Source of the DNA: VRUE01 sp963702175
Lineage (GTDB): Bacteria > Actinomycetota > Thermoleophilia > Solirubrobacterales > 70-9
DNA length: 64,000 nucleotides
Assembly (NCBI GenBank): GCA_963702175.1
Contig: OY969721.1
Span: 1,612,001 to 1,676,000, forward strand
Direction: 5' to 3'
This document shows, one piece after another, positions 1 through 8,475 of this stretch. The notes beneath the pieces are model-generated. The model searched no databases. It saw nothing but the letters and a program-made list of their open reading frames with translations, and was not told the DNA's origin. A program made the translations under genes and the position numbers. Within the stretch, counting starts at the first letter, position 1. Every line of letters begins with the position of its first letter.

Positions 1-4
1 GCCC

Positions 5-685
5 TCAGCCACTCGGGGGCGGGAAGGTGGATGGACGGGGCGGATACAGATACTCCCAGATGCCGCCGGTGAACTCGCCAGGGTCGCGGGCGCGCACGGG
101 CTCCAGTTGGGAGGTGACGCTGTAGCGCGGCCCCACTTCCACCTGGCCGTTGCGAATCCGAGTCTGGAACTGGTCGAGCGGGCGTACTGGCGGCCCTCCG
201 AGCCGTTTGCCCTGGAAGTCGTAGACGCCGCCGTGACAGGGGCAGATGAAGTTGCCCGCGGCCTCGACGTAGCTGACTGGGCAGCCGAGGTGGGCGCAGC
301 GGTTGGAGACGGCGACGACCTCGTTCGGGCTCTCGCCGAACTGCTTGGAGCCCTTGCGCACGTAGGCGGTGGTCTTGCCGGCGTCGCCGATCCCCTCGGT
401 CTCGGTGAAGACGACCTGGCGATAGGTGTCGGCGACGAAGTCGTCAACCGGTCCAACCGCCTCCCAGCGCTCCTTGCCGCGATGGAAGATCGGCGCGACG
501 GCGAAGCCGACCGCGGGCAGGATGATCGCGGCGCCGGCGATACCGCCGATGCCCTGGGCGGCCACCGTGAAGGCACGGCGGCGGGTCATCGACTCGCCCT
601 CGAAGTAGCCGGGAGGGTCGGGCTTCGCCCGCTCCTGCCGTGCCGCCGTCTCGGCCCCGTTCTGCTTGTCCGCTTCGTCAGCCAC
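5..685 (-). CDS. Rieske iron-sulfur protein (cytochrome bc complex subunit)
   Basis: 226-residue Rieske protein, expected to carry a 2Fe-2S cluster that passes electrons from quinol to the cytochrome c side of a bc-type complex on the outer face of the membrane. Cluster ligands are Cys130-x-His132 in CAHLGC and Cys148-x-x-His151 in CPCHGG, with Cys135 and Cys150 placed for the usual disulfide. A TRRR motif (residues 34-37) followed by one hydrophobic stretch (about 40-66) looks like a Tat-type signal anchor. The start is GTG at 685, with an AGG a short distance upstream. Partner cytochrome genes would lie beyond the window edge. Family call is firm; the exact complex is inferred. Confidence 0.93.
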   Translation of the reverse strand: MADEADKQNGAETAARQERAKPDPPGYFEGESMTRRRAFTVAAQGIGGIAGAAIILPAVGFAVAPIFHRGKERWEAVGPVDDFVADTYRQVVFTETEGIGDAGKTTAYVRKGSKQFGESPNEVVAVSNRCAHLGCPVSYVEAAGNFICPCHGGVYDFQGKRLGGPPVRPLDQFQTRIRNGQVEVGPRYSVTSQLEPVRARDPGEFTGGIWEYLYPPRPSTFPPPSG

Positions 686-708
686 TGCTCGCCTAGGAGG
701 AACGGAGT

Positions 709-1140
709 CTATTTGACTCCGCCGATCGCCCGCGCGGCGGCCTGCCAGCGGTCTGGCGCCGCAGCCTTGCGGCCCTCCGTATGAAGCTGCGCGCAGTCGG
801 CGATCAGCTCGCCCAGCTCCCGCACCGCCGCGGGATCGCCGAGCTTGGCGAGGCGCTCGATCCCGAGCGCATAGAGGTAGTCGCCGGCGAGCAGGGCGAG
901 GTCGGCGTCGTGGCCGGCGAGCAGGCGCGGCTCGCCGTAGTGGAGCAGGTAGCCCTCACGGACAGACTCGACTACGAGCGCGTACTCGGCCGGCGCGGCT
1001 GCGGCACGAGGCCCGGTTGCGGCGAGCGGGCCGAAGAGCGGCTCCTCCTTAGGCTCGACCACGTGCGCCGCGATCGGGGTGTCCCCCTCGCGTAGGAGGC
1101 CCGCCAGAGCTAGCAGCGTGTCCGCGGGGTCAGCCGTCAT
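709..1140 (-). CDS. Conserved hypothetical protein, 143 aa
   Basis: Not recognised. An alanine- and leucine-rich, probably helical, soluble protein without signal peptide or membrane segment. A central stretch containing LAGDYLYALG faintly recalls the LAGDYL helix of trans-polyprenyl synthases, but the aspartate-rich motifs of that family are absent, so no function is assigned. It lies 23 bases upstream of the Rieske gene on the same strand and is probably cotranscribed, so a link to the respiratory complex is possible. Start ATG at 1140. Confidence 0.7.
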   Translation of the reverse strand: MTADPADTLLALAGLLREGDTPIAAHVVEPKEEPLFGPLAATGPRAAAAPAEYALVVESVREGYLLHYGEPRLLAGHDADLALLAGDYLYALGIERLAKLGDPAAVRELGELIADCAQLHTEGRKAAAPDRWQAAARAIGGVK

Positions 1141-1150
1141 CGGTCCGTGT

Positions 1151-1189
1151 GTGGCGACTTACCCGTGTATATGACGGGAAAGTCGCCAC
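1151..1189. terminator. Hairpin between hemL and the 143-aa gene
   Basis: Inverted repeat with arms 1151-1166 and 1174-1189: gtggcgactt pairs with aagtcgccac, then one A:A mismatch, then cccgt with acggg, around a 7-base loop. It lies 6 bases past the hemL stop. There is no T-run, so factor-independent termination is uncertain. The hairpin at 50603-50639 has a similar architecture. Confidence 0.5.
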
Positions 1190-1194
1190 GCCTC

Positions 1195-2472
1195 TCATGT
1201 CAATGCCTCCGCAAGCGAGTCCGCGGCGGCTTCGAGGGTACGGTCGACCGTGGACTCGTCGTGGGCCAGCGAGACGAACCAGGCCTCGAACTGAGAGGGC
1301 GGCGGGTAGACGCCGCGGTCGAGCATGGCGCGGCAGAAGCGGGCGTGTGCCTCGAGATCGCAGCCGACGGCGCCGGCGAAGTCCGCAACCGGGGTCGTGC
1401 TGAAGAAGAGCGTGACGAGCCCCGGCGCAGCGTTGACCTGCAGCGGCCGGGCCTGCGCCAGCTCGGCGAAGCCGGCAGCGAGGCGGTCGGTGAGCACGGC
1501 GAGGCGGTCGTAGGCGGGGGCGTCGAGCTGGCGCAGCGTCGCCAGGCCGGCGGCGGTCGCGAGCGGGTTGCCGGACAGCGTGCCCGCCTGGTAGACGTCG
1601 CCGGCCGGGGCGACCCGCTCCATCAGCTCGCGCGGGCCGGCGAAGGCCGCCGCAGGCAGGCCGCCGCCGAGAACCTTGCCGAGAATGGTCAAACCGGGCG
1701 CAACGCCGTAGAGCTCCTGCGCTCCCCCGCGGGCGAGGCGGAAACCGGTGATCACCTCGTCGAAGACGAGCAGAGTGCCGCTGTCGCGGGTGGCGGCACG
1801 GAGGAACTCGAGGAATCCCTCCTCGGGGGGAACGACGCCCATGTTGGCGGCGACCGGCTCGGCGAGCAGGGCCGCGACGGGATGATCTGCAAGCGCCCGG
1901 TTCACGGCCTCCCGGTCGTTCCACGGCACCACGACCGTGGCAGCAGTCTGGGCGGCGATGACGCCGGGGCTGGCTGGGATAGTCAAGGTCGCCAGGCCCG
2001 AGCCGGCGTCGGCGAGGAGGCCGTCGGAGTGGCCGTGGTAGGCGCCGGCGAACTTGACCACGACCTCGCGGCCGGTGAGGGCGCGGGCGAGACGCACTGC
2101 ACTCATCGCGGCCTCGGTGCCGGAGCTGGTCATCCTCACCACCTCCGCCGAGGGCACTCGCGCGACGACCTCCTCGGCCAGCTCGACCTCGCCGGGGGTA
2201 GCGGCGCCGTAGCTGGTCCCGCGGCCGGCGGCCTCGGCGACGGCGGCGACGACCTCCGGGTTCGCGTGGCCGAGAATCAGCGGGCCCCACGAGCCGACCC
2301 AGTCGAGGTAACGGTTGCCGTCTACGTCGATCAGCTCACAGCCCTCGCCACGGTCGATGAAGATCGGCTCGCGGCCGATCTGCCGCATCGCGCGGACAGG
2401 GCTGTTAACGCCGCCAGGGAGGACCTGGAGCGCTCGCCGGTACAGCTCGGCGGAGCGCTCGTGACTACGAAT
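1195..2472 (-). CDS. hemL: Glutamate-1-semialdehyde 2,1-aminomutase
   Basis: PLP enzyme converting glutamate-1-semialdehyde to 5-aminolevulinate, the first tetrapyrrole precursor. 425 residues, normal length. N-terminal PGGVNSPVRA, DVDGNRYLDW and the PLP-lysine segment LGKVLGGGLP are typical. Start: no ATG, GTG or TTG codon fits in frame near the conserved N-terminus. ATT at 2472 follows GGGAGGAAG by a few bases and yields the family-typical beginning (RSHERSAELY), so ATT is the best start. The next ATG would remove about 25 conserved residues. It overlaps the upstream siroheme decarboxylase gene by 8 bases; the order hemB, ahbAB, hemL indicates one operon. Confidence 0.93.
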   Translation of the reverse strand: MRSHERSAELYRRALQVLPGGVNSPVRAMRQIGREPIFIDRGEGCELIDVDGNRYLDWVGSWGPLILGHANPEVVAAVAEAAGRGTSYGAATPGEVELAEEVVARVPSAEVVRMTSSGTEAAMSAVRLARALTGREVVVKFAGAYHGHSDGLLADAGSGLATLTIPASPGVIAAQTAATVVVPWNDREAVNRALADHPVAALLAEPVAANMGVVPPEEGFLEFLRAATRDSGTLLVFDEVITGFRLARGGAQELYGVAPGLTILGKVLGGGLPAAAFAGPRELMERVAPAGDVYQAGTLSGNPLATAAGLATLRQLDAPAYDRLAVLTDRLAAGFAELAQARPLQVNAAPGLVTLFFSTTPVADFAGAVGCDLEAHARFCRAMLDRGVYPPPSQFEAWFVSLAHDESTVDRTLEAAADSLAEALT

Positions 2473-3559
2473 GCTCTTCCTCCCAGCGCCGGTAGTCGTC
2501 GGTGAAGTAGTGGAGGCGGATCTTCTTGTACTCGGTCGAGGAGTAGAGAGTCGCCCGGTCATCGGGGCCCATCCCGCACTCGGCGGCGATCGAGTCGAGG
2601 ATCGCGTCGCACTCCTCCTTCGAGCGGCCGTGGGCCATGGTGAAGACGCTGTAGGGCCAGTCCGGGTAGGTCGGTCGCTGGTAGCAGTGGGAAATGCCGC
2701 GGAAGGCGGCCATGCGACGGCCGGTCTCGAGGATCTCCTCCTCCGGGACCTTCCAGACACCCATCCCGTTGGCGGAGAAGCCGGCGCGGCGGTGGAAGAG
2801 AATCGCGGCGACGCGGCGCAGCAGCTTACGCTCGATCATCCCGCGCAACTGCTCGAGCAGCTCCTCGGTGTCAATCCCGAGCTCGCTCGCGGCAGCGTCG
2901 TAGGGGCGCTCAACCGCGTCCATCGGGCCCTGCAGGGCCCGAATCGTGGCGACGTCGCGATCGTCGTAGGGCTGCGCCTCCAGCTCCCGCGGGGGCGCAG
3001 CGTCAACCGAAGCGGCGAGGGCCTCGGTGCCGCCCTCCATCTCCAGGTTCATGTTGATCTTGAACAGGGTCAGGGTCGGCAGCTCGCGCATCGACTCGGC
3101 ACCGGTCTCCCGCATCAGCGCCCTGAGGGTGCCGGCGAGGCCGAGCTCGGAGTCGGGCGGCGTCGCGATCGTGAACCAGAGGTTGAAATCGTGGGTGCGC
3201 AGGTAATTGTGCGAGACACCGGGATGGGAGTTGACGACCGCCGCGGCGCGCTGGGGGTTGTCGGAATCGACCTTCGCGGCAACCAGCATCGACTCGTAGC
3301 CGAGCGCGCGGGTGTCGAAGATCGGCGTGATCTCGCGGATGATTCGCTCGTCGAGCAGGCGGCGCGTGCGGGCGAGGACGTCGTCTAGCTCCATCTCCGC
3401 CTCGGAGGCGAGGAGCGCGAACGGCTCCGGGTCGAGCGGGAAGCTCGACTGGAGCAGGTTCATCAGCCGCTTGTCGGCCTCATCGAGCGGAATCGCGGCG
3501 CCGTCCTTGCGGGTGCGGGCCTTCGACTGGGGGACCTTCGACGCGCCTACCGAAGCCAC
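2465..3559 (-). CDS. Fused siroheme decarboxylase AhbA-AhbB-like (Lrp/AsnC fold)
   Basis: 364 residues forming two Lrp/AsnC-type halves. The N-terminal half (about 25-170) resembles AhbA/NirD-type subunits (HPGVSHNYLRTHDFNLWF). The C-terminal half (about 195-360) resembles AhbB (HRRAGFSANGMGVWKVP, SHCYQRPTYPDWPYSVF, then EYKKIRLHYF). Known members decarboxylate siroheme to 12,18-didecarboxysiroheme in the alternative haem pathway, or act in haem d1 synthesis. They are usually two polypeptides; here both are in one chain. Start GTG at 3559 lies 13 bases inside hemB, and the 3' end overlaps hemL, so translation is probably coupled. A DNA-binding Lrp regulator is less likely given the catalytic-type motifs and context. 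Confidence 0.85.
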   Translation of the reverse strand: MASVGASKVPQSKARTRKDGAAIPLDEADKRLMNLLQSSFPLDPEPFALLASEAEMELDDVLARTRRLLDERIIREITPIFDTRALGYESMLVAAKVDSDNPQRAAAVVNSHPGVSHNYLRTHDFNLWFTIATPPDSELGLAGTLRALMRETGAESMRELPTLTLFKINMNLEMEGGTEALAASVDAAPPRELEAQPYDDRDVATIRALQGPMDAVERPYDAAASELGIDTEELLEQLRGMIERKLLRRVAAILFHRRAGFSANGMGVWKVPEEEILETGRRMAAFRGISHCYQRPTYPDWPYSVFTMAHGRSKEECDAILDSIAAECGMGPDDRATLYSSTEYKKIRLHYFTDDYRRWEEEHS

Positions 3560-4518
3560 CCTGCGGCCTCCTTTGCGTAGTAGGTGACGATCGCGTCGGC
3601 ACCGGCTCGGCGGATCGAAATCAAAGTCTCGCGCACCGCGGCAGGCTCGTCGATCCAGCCGTTCGCTGCCGCCGCCTTCAACATCGAGTACTCGCCGGAG
3701 ACGTGGTAGGCGGCGAGCGGAGCTTCGGTCTCCTCCTTGACCCTGCGCACCACGTCGAGATACGGGGTCGCCGGCTTCACCATCAGCATGTCGGCGCCCT
3801 CCTCGAGGTCGAGCTTCGCCTCGCGCACCGCCTCGGCAGCGTTGGCAGGATCCATCTGGTAGCCGCGCCGGTCGCCGAACTCGGGCGTCGACTCAGCCGC
3901 GTCACGAAAGGGACCGTAGAAGGCCGAGGCGTACTTGGCGCTGTAGGCGATGATCGGGGTGTTGGGATGCCCCTCCTCGTCGAGCTGGTGGCGGATCGTC
4001 CCGATCCGCCCATCCATCATGTCGCTGGGCGCAACGGCGTCGGCGCCAGCCTCCGCGTGGGAGATGGCGATCTTGGCGAGCAGCTCGACCGTGATGTCGT
4101 TATCGACCTCGCCGTCACGGACGAAGCCGCAGTGCCCGTGCGACGTGTACTCACACAAACAGACGTCGGTGATCACCGTCAGGTCTGGGTGCGCCTCCTT
4201 GAGGGCTCGCACCGCCATCTGCACCACACCCTCGTCGTCATAGGCCCCCGTCCCCGACTCGTCCTTTTCCGTTGGAACCCCGAAAAGCAACACCGTCCCG
4301 ACGCCGGCTGCCGCAATCTCGGTCGCCTCTGCAACCAGCTCTGATATGGAGAATCGCTCGATCCCTGGCATCGACTCGACCTCTTCTCGCACGCCCTCAC
4401 CGGCAACTACGAACAGCGGCTGAATCAGATGCTCTTGTCCCAGATTCGTCTCGCGAACGAGACCACGCAACGCCTCAGTCCGGCGCAGGCGCCGCATGCG
4501 TGTGGCGGGAAACGGCAT
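3547..4518 (-). CDS. hemB: Delta-aminolevulinic acid dehydratase (porphobilinogen synthase)
   Basis: Condenses two 5-aminolevulinate molecules to porphobilinogen in the cytosol. 323 residues, normal length. Both Schiff-base lysines are in their motifs (AYSAKYASAFYGPF and MLMVKPATPYLDVV). The metal loop DVCLCEYTSHGHCG has three cysteines, which points to the zinc-dependent class. It is the first gene of the leftward operon hemB-ahbAB-hemL. Start ATG at 4518. A palindromic repeat lies about 30 bases upstream. Confidence 0.96.
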   Translation of the reverse strand: MPFPATRMRRLRRTEALRGLVRETNLGQEHLIQPLFVVAGEGVREEVESMPGIERFSISELVAEATEIAAAGVGTVLLFGVPTEKDESGTGAYDDEGVVQMAVRALKEAHPDLTVITDVCLCEYTSHGHCGFVRDGEVDNDITVELLAKIAISHAEAGADAVAPSDMMDGRIGTIRHQLDEEGHPNTPIIAYSAKYASAFYGPFRDAAESTPEFGDRRGYQMDPANAAEAVREAKLDLEEGADMLMVKPATPYLDVVRRVKEETEAPLAAYHVSGEYSMLKAAAANGWIDEPAAVRETLISIRRAGADAIVTYYAKEAAGWLR

Positions 4519-4546
4519 CGAGAGGCGAGTTTAGGGGAGCGATTGG

Positions 4547-4637
4547 GGTGGCAGGAATGTCCCCCGAACGGGCGGATACTCAAAGTGCCGGGCTCATTAG
4601 CCCGGCACTTGTCCGGGCGGGGGACATTCCTGCCACC
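4547..4637. repeat. Palindromic repeat R1, copy 1
   Basis: 91-bp palindrome between the divergent hemB and ABC transporter genes. The outer arms ggtggcaggaatgtccccc (4547-4565) and its exact complement (4619-4637) are perfect over 19 bp. The interior holds the R1 core, beginning gaacgggcggatactcaaag and ending ttgtccgggc, with its own 12-bp hairpin aagtgccgggct / agcccggcactt. The core recurs at 7611-7652 plus 10723-10775, at 31390-31488 and at 32058-32145, but the outer arms differ at every site. Confidence 0.9.
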
Positions 4638-4691
4638 ACTCAAGCCGTCCCTAACAATCCTTCTGATACCCGCGCAGTAGCGTTCGCTCGA

Positions 4692-5420
4692 ATGGAGGGG
4701 ACTGCCACGGCGGCGATCGAGGCTCGGGGGCTGGTCAAGCGCTACGGAGAGCGCGAGGCGTTGCGCGGAGTCGACTTCGGGGTGAACCCTGGGGAGGTTC
4801 TGGCGGTGATCGGTCCTAACGGGGCGGGGAAGACGACGCTGCTCTCGATCTTGGCCGGGATTTCGAAGCCAGACGAGGGAGACGTCCACCTGCCCAACGG
4901 CGACGTCGGTTGGGTTCCGCAGCAAGCGGCTCTTTACAGGCGGCTGACGGTTGAGGAGAACCTGCTGTTGTTTGCGCGACTCGAGGGGCATGAGGATCCG
5001 CACGCTTCAGTTGAAGAGATGCTGGTGCTGACTGGGCTGGGTGAGCGGCGAGGGGAGATCGTGGCGCGGCTCTCGGGTGGCAACCAGCAGCGGGTCAACA
5101 TCGCGATCGGGCTGCTCTCGCGGCCGGTGGTGCTGCTGCTCGACGAGCCCAGCGTTGGCCTCGACCCGCGCCAGCGGGCGCGCCTTTGGGAGTTCATCTC
5201 CGGCCTGGCGGGGGGCGGCGCCACGGTGATCTTCTCTACCCACGACATCCAGGAGGCGGAGCGCTATGGGGAGCGGCTGCTGGTGCTCGCCGATGGCGAG
5301 GCGCTCTTTGACGGCGCCCCGGCCGGCCTGCGTGAGGCAGTGCGACGTGAGGCACCCGAGGCGGCCGACCAGGACTTCGAGACCGCCTTCGTCGCCTTCC
5401 TCCACCACCGGGGCCACTGA
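4692..5420 (+). CDS. ABC transporter ATP-binding protein
   Basis: 242-residue nucleotide-binding subunit of a probable two-gene exporter. Walker A GPNGAGKTT, signature LSGGNQQR, Walker B VLLLDEPSVGLD and switch histidine in STHD are intact. The frame is open further upstream, but ATG at 4692 gives the usual beginning of the domain (AIEARGLVKRYGEREAL) and the upstream part falls in repeat R1. The stop overlaps the permease start (TGATG), so both subunits are translationally coupled. Substrate unknown. Confidence 0.92.
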   Translation: MEGTATAAIEARGLVKRYGEREALRGVDFGVNPGEVLAVIGPNGAGKTTLLSILAGISKPDEGDVHLPNGDVGWVPQQAALYRRLTVEENLLLFARLEGHEDPHASVEEMLVLTGLGERRGEIVARLSGGNQQRVNIAIGLLSRPVVLLLDEPSVGLDPRQRARLWEFISGLAGGGATVIFSTHDIQEAERYGERLLVLADGEALFDGAPAGLREAVRREAPEAADQDFETAFVAFLHHRGH

Positions 5421-6772
5421 TGCGCTGGCTGCTGCTGAAGGACCTGCAAATTCTTCGCCGGTCTCCTCTGCAGGCGGTGCTGCTGGTCGCCTACCCGGTC
5501 CTGATCGCCATCCTCGTCGGCTTTGCGATCTCCCGCGACTCCGACAAGCCGCGGGTCGCCTTTCTCAACGAGATCCCGGCTGGCTCCAGGGTCAGCGTCG
5601 GGCAAACCGAGCTGCCCGCGGTCGAAGTCGACCAGCGCATCTGCCGGCGGGTCGAGTGCGTGGACGTGGCGAGCCGCGAGGAGGCGGTCGAGGAGGTCCG
5701 CTCGGGCGACGTGCTCGCCGCACTGATCCTGCCGGCCGACCTCGTCGACCAGATCAACTCGCTCTCGACTCCGCGGCCCGGTGCTCCGCAGGTCGAGGTA
5801 ATCGTCAACGAGGAGGACCCGGTCAAGGCGCAGCTGGTCGACGATCGCATCACCTCGCTCCTCGCCCAGGCAAACCTGTTGATCGCCAGACGGATCGCCA
5901 ACGAAGGAGGCAAATTCCTCGATCTCGTCATCAATGGCGGCGACTTCGAAGTGATCGGTCAGACGGTCGAGATCCTCGGTCTACGCGCCTCCGCGCAGAT
6001 CCTCCAAGCACTGCGTCCCGCCCTCCCCCCCGGCGCCCTGCGCGATTCGCTGGACCAGGTGATCGAGTTCACGAACCTCTCCCGCAGCAACCTCGACGTC
6101 GGTGCGGTGCTGCTCTCTCGCCTCACCCAGCCGATCGCCGTCGACAAGCAAGTGGTCAGCGGCAGCTCGCCACCACTCGACCTCTTCGCCATCGCGGTGG
6201 CGGCGACGCTCACCCTGACCTTCGTCGTTGTCCTCCTAGTTGCCGGCTCGCTTGCCCTGGAGCGCGAGGAGAATGCCTTCGCGCGCCTAACCCGCGGCCT
6301 TGTCTCGCGCTCTGGCCTGCTCGCCGAGAAGGTCGGCTTGGGAGTTGCGGTGGGCATGGTGGTGACACTGCTGATGCTGGTTGGGTTGGAGCTCTTCGTC
6401 GCGCTGGCCTGGGACCGCTTCGCCCTCTGGCTGGCGGCGATCGTCGCCGGTGGGGCGGCGCTCGGGGCGGCAGGAGCGGCGCTCGGGGCGGGGGCCCGCG
6501 ACGTTCGCGCTGTCTCCCTGCTCGCCTTCATGGTTTCGCTGCCGATCGCCTTCCTCTCGCTGATCCCCTCCGGCGCGGTTGGCGGCGGCCTCTACGACGC
6601 GATCCAGGGGCTGACCGCTCTCTTTCCCTTCAAGCCGACCCTGCGGGCAATGACCGCCGCGCTCGACTCTGGCGGCGACGGCATCGGGGGGCCGTTCCTT
6701 CACCTCGCTGCCCTCGCCGTCGCCTATGGCCTCCTGGCCCGCTTCGCCCTGCGTCGCTTCGCCGTGACCTGA
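5420..6772 (+). CDS. ABC-2 type transporter permease
   Basis: 450-residue membrane subunit pairing with the preceding ATPase. One N-terminal helix (about 15-33) is followed by a long extracytoplasmic domain (about 35-250) and a C-terminal cluster of roughly five to six hydrophobic helices, the layout of the ABC-2 (ABC2_membrane_3) class that includes multidrug and polymer exporters. Starts at ATG within the TGATG junction. Substrate not predictable. Confidence 0.88.
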   Translation: MRWLLLKDLQILRRSPLQAVLLVAYPVLIAILVGFAISRDSDKPRVAFLNEIPAGSRVSVGQTELPAVEVDQRICRRVECVDVASREEAVEEVRSGDVLAALILPADLVDQINSLSTPRPGAPQVEVIVNEEDPVKAQLVDDRITSLLAQANLLIARRIANEGGKFLDLVINGGDFEVIGQTVEILGLRASAQILQALRPALPPGALRDSLDQVIEFTNLSRSNLDVGAVLLSRLTQPIAVDKQVVSGSSPPLDLFAIAVAATLTLTFVVVLLVAGSLALEREENAFARLTRGLVSRSGLLAEKVGLGVAVGMVVTLLMLVGLELFVALAWDRFALWLAAIVAGGAALGAAGAALGAGARDVRAVSLLAFMVSLPIAFLSLIPSGAVGGGLYDAIQGLTALFPFKPTLRAMTAALDSGGDGIGGPFLHLAALAVAYGLLARFALRRFAVT

Positions 6773-6833
6773 GAACAACCGCGCTCGGCGAGTTCCTGCT
6801 GTGTGCGAACCGACCGTCTAGTGTGCACTGGCC

Positions 6834-7610
6834 ATGCGGGTGCTCTTCATCGGGGACGTGGTCGGCGGGCCCGGCAGGCGGGGGTTGGCAGCGACGATGC
6901 CAACCCTGCGCGAGCGCTATGCGCCGGACTTCGTCATCGTCAACGGCGAGAACTCGGCGGGCGGGATGGGGATCACCGAGAAGACCGCGGAGTCCCTGTT
7001 CGAGGCGGGGGCGGACGCGATCACCACCGGCAACCACGTCTACCGCCATCGCGAGGTCTACGACTACCTGAACCGCAGCGACCGCATCGTCCGTCCCGCC
7101 AACTACCCCTACGCCAACCCCGGGCGGGGCTACACCGTGATCGAGGCGGGTGGGCGGCGGGTGGGCGTGATCAACCTCAGCGGCGCGATCGGGCTGACCG
7201 TTGCGCGGTCGCCCTTCCACGAGGTCGACAACATTCTCGAGAAGATTGAAGCCGACTTCTCGATCGTCGATTTCCACGCCGAAGTCTCGAGCGAGAAGGT
7301 GGCGATGGGTTGGCACCTGGACGGCCGGGTCGCCGCGGTGCTCGGCACCCACACCCACGTCCCCACCGCGGACGCCAGGGTCCTCCCCCAGGGGACCGCG
7401 TTCATCTCCGACGTCGGTATGACCGGCTCGCGCACAAGTGTGCTCGGCGTGAAACCGGAGCTGATCCTGGAGAGGTTCATCACTCAGATGCCGGTTAAGT
7501 TCGAGACGGCTGAGGAGGATGTGTGGGTGATGGGTGTGGTGGTTGAGGTCAACGACTTGGGGCTGGCCAACTCCATTGAGCAAGTGATGGTCCCTGCTCC
7601 TGTTGGTTAA
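6834..7610 (+). CDS. ymdB: YmdB-family metallophosphoesterase
   Basis: 258 residues, the usual length of the YmdB (TIGR00282) calcineurin-like phosphodiesterase family. Characterised members hydrolyse 2',3'-cyclic nucleotides and affect motility and biofilm decisions. Metal-site motifs are visible in order: FIGDVVG at the N-terminus, VNGENSAGGMG, TTGNHVYRH, and GTHTHVPTAD near residue 175. The start is ATG at 6834, about 60 bases after the permease gene. The 3' end abuts the left half of interrupted repeat R1. Confidence 0.92.
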   Translation: MRVLFIGDVVGGPGRRGLAATMPTLRERYAPDFVIVNGENSAGGMGITEKTAESLFEAGADAITTGNHVYRHREVYDYLNRSDRIVRPANYPYANPGRGYTVIEAGGRRVGVINLSGAIGLTVARSPFHEVDNILEKIEADFSIVDFHAEVSSEKVAMGWHLDGRVAAVLGTHTHVPTADARVLPQGTAFISDVGMTGSRTSVLGVKPELILERFITQMPVKFETAEEDVWVMGVVVEVNDLGLANSIEQVMVPAPVG

Positions 7611-7652
7611 AGAGCGGGGATGCCCCTCGCCCGGACAAGCGCCGAGCTAATT
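7611..7652. repeat. Palindromic repeat R1, copy 2, left half
   Basis: Left half of an R1 palindrome: outer arm agagcggggatgcccctcg followed by the core up to gccgagctaatt. The matching right half starts at 10723, on the far side of the transposon. AATT at 7649-7652 is repeated at 10723-10726, consistent with a 4-bp target duplication in the palindrome's loop. Confidence 0.88.
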
Positions 7653-7759
7653 GAGGGTCTAGCGAAACTCCCCACGCCGCTCTAGGCGTGGGATCGCTCG
7701 GGCGGCTTGATCGGGGATACCTCGCTTTCCGGCCGGGGCTACCCCACGCTGTTGCCGCC

Positions 7760-8059
7760 TCACCCGAAGAGGAACGGGTTTCGGCCATCGGCGCAGCGTT
7801 CTGCGACGATCTGCTCCCATTTCTCCTGCGTCATCGGGCAGTCGATGAGTTCCCAGAACTCTTTCAACTGAAGGCAAAGCTGTTTGCCCATCATGCCCGC
7901 AAGCCCGTTGTCGATCTCTTGGGCGTTATGCGACATGCGGGTAACGAGCGTGGTTACGCCCGCGACCTGCTTGCGAAACATGTGGTGGTGGTTCTCGTCG
8001 CGCTCCATGCCCTTTGTTTCAAGGGCATGTTCCACCTCACTCGCTGGTCGAGTCCCCAT
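7760..8059 (-). CDS. Small HicA-like predicted RNA-binding protein, 99 aa
   Basis: No firm identification. The pattern 'KG-x-x-RDENHHHMF ... SHN-x-x-EI ... MMGKQL ... FWELIDCPM' resembles small HicA/dsRBD-like proteins that often sit beside a HicB-like partner; this is inference from pattern only. It is the third gene of a leftward trio inside the transposon, 11 bases after the 134-aa gene. ATG at 8059 gives a full helix before the KG turn, which supports this start. A toxin role is possible but unproven. Confidence 0.65.
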   Translation of the reverse strand: MGTRPASEVEHALETKGMERDENHHHMFRKQVAGVTTLVTRMSHNAQEIDNGLAGMMGKQLCLQLKEFWELIDCPMTQEKWEQIVAERCADGRNPFLFG

Positions 8060-8070
8060 GCCTCGCTGAC

Positions 8071-8475
8071 TTAAAACAGTGCGCGGAGGTAGTCGAGCTG
8101 ATCTTGCAGGTCCGCTGAAAGAGAATCCTGCTGTTCCAGCACGTCGAGGTGCTCGTGTAGCGCACGGGCGAGGTCTACGATGGCGTCATTGAGATCCTCG
8201 CCAAAGCCGAAGATCCCGGTTACGGAATCTGCGGTCACGTAGCCGGTCTCCGACTGACGCCACTTCCAACGACTCGGGCGCGCGAAGACCTGGTAGTCGA
8301 ATTCGCTGACAGCGGCATGAGCCTGAACCGCTTCTTGCGCGCCAGCACCTTGCAGCTTTGCGACCCAGCTACCGCCTGCGAGCGGAACCGCGCTCGACAC
8401 GGCGCTACCGAAATGTCGGGTGGATACAACCCCTGGGAAAGTCACATCAACGTTGTCAAGTACCTGAGTCATCAT
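8071..8475 (-). CDS. Hypothetical protein, 134 aa (possible antitoxin-like partner)
   Basis: Not recognised as a named family. The C-terminal half is acidic and helical (GFGEDLNDAIVDLARALHEHL onwards), reminiscent of HicB-like antitoxins in which a short beta domain is followed by an acidic helix. It lies between the DUF3467 gene, overlapping it by 20 bases, and the HicA-like gene, so the three are probably cotranscribed. The frame is open much further upstream, but ATG at 8475 (or 8472) at the end of the preceding gene is the coherent start. Confidence 0.6.
   Translation of the reverse strand: MMTQVLDNVDVTFPGVVSTRHFGSAVSSAVPLAGGSWVAKLQGAGAQEAVQAHAAVSEFDYQVFARPSRWKWRQSETGYVTADSVTGIFGFGEDLNDAIVDLARALHEHLDVLEQQDSLSADLQDQLDYLRALF

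Noticed and set aside
1147..2505. Long open frame (452 codons) on the plus strand across hemL
   Set aside because: Antisense shadow of hemL; high GC suppresses stops. Sequence is Gly/Arg/Val-rich without recognisable motifs.
4547..4637. CRISPR array or origin iterons as explanation for the R1 copies
   Set aside because: Copies are dispersed singly, not in tandem, and have no spacer structure.
5266..7071. 601-codon plus-strand frame overlapping the ABC permease and YmdB genes
   Set aside because: Out-of-frame shadow; Arg/Pro-rich and crossing real gene boundaries.
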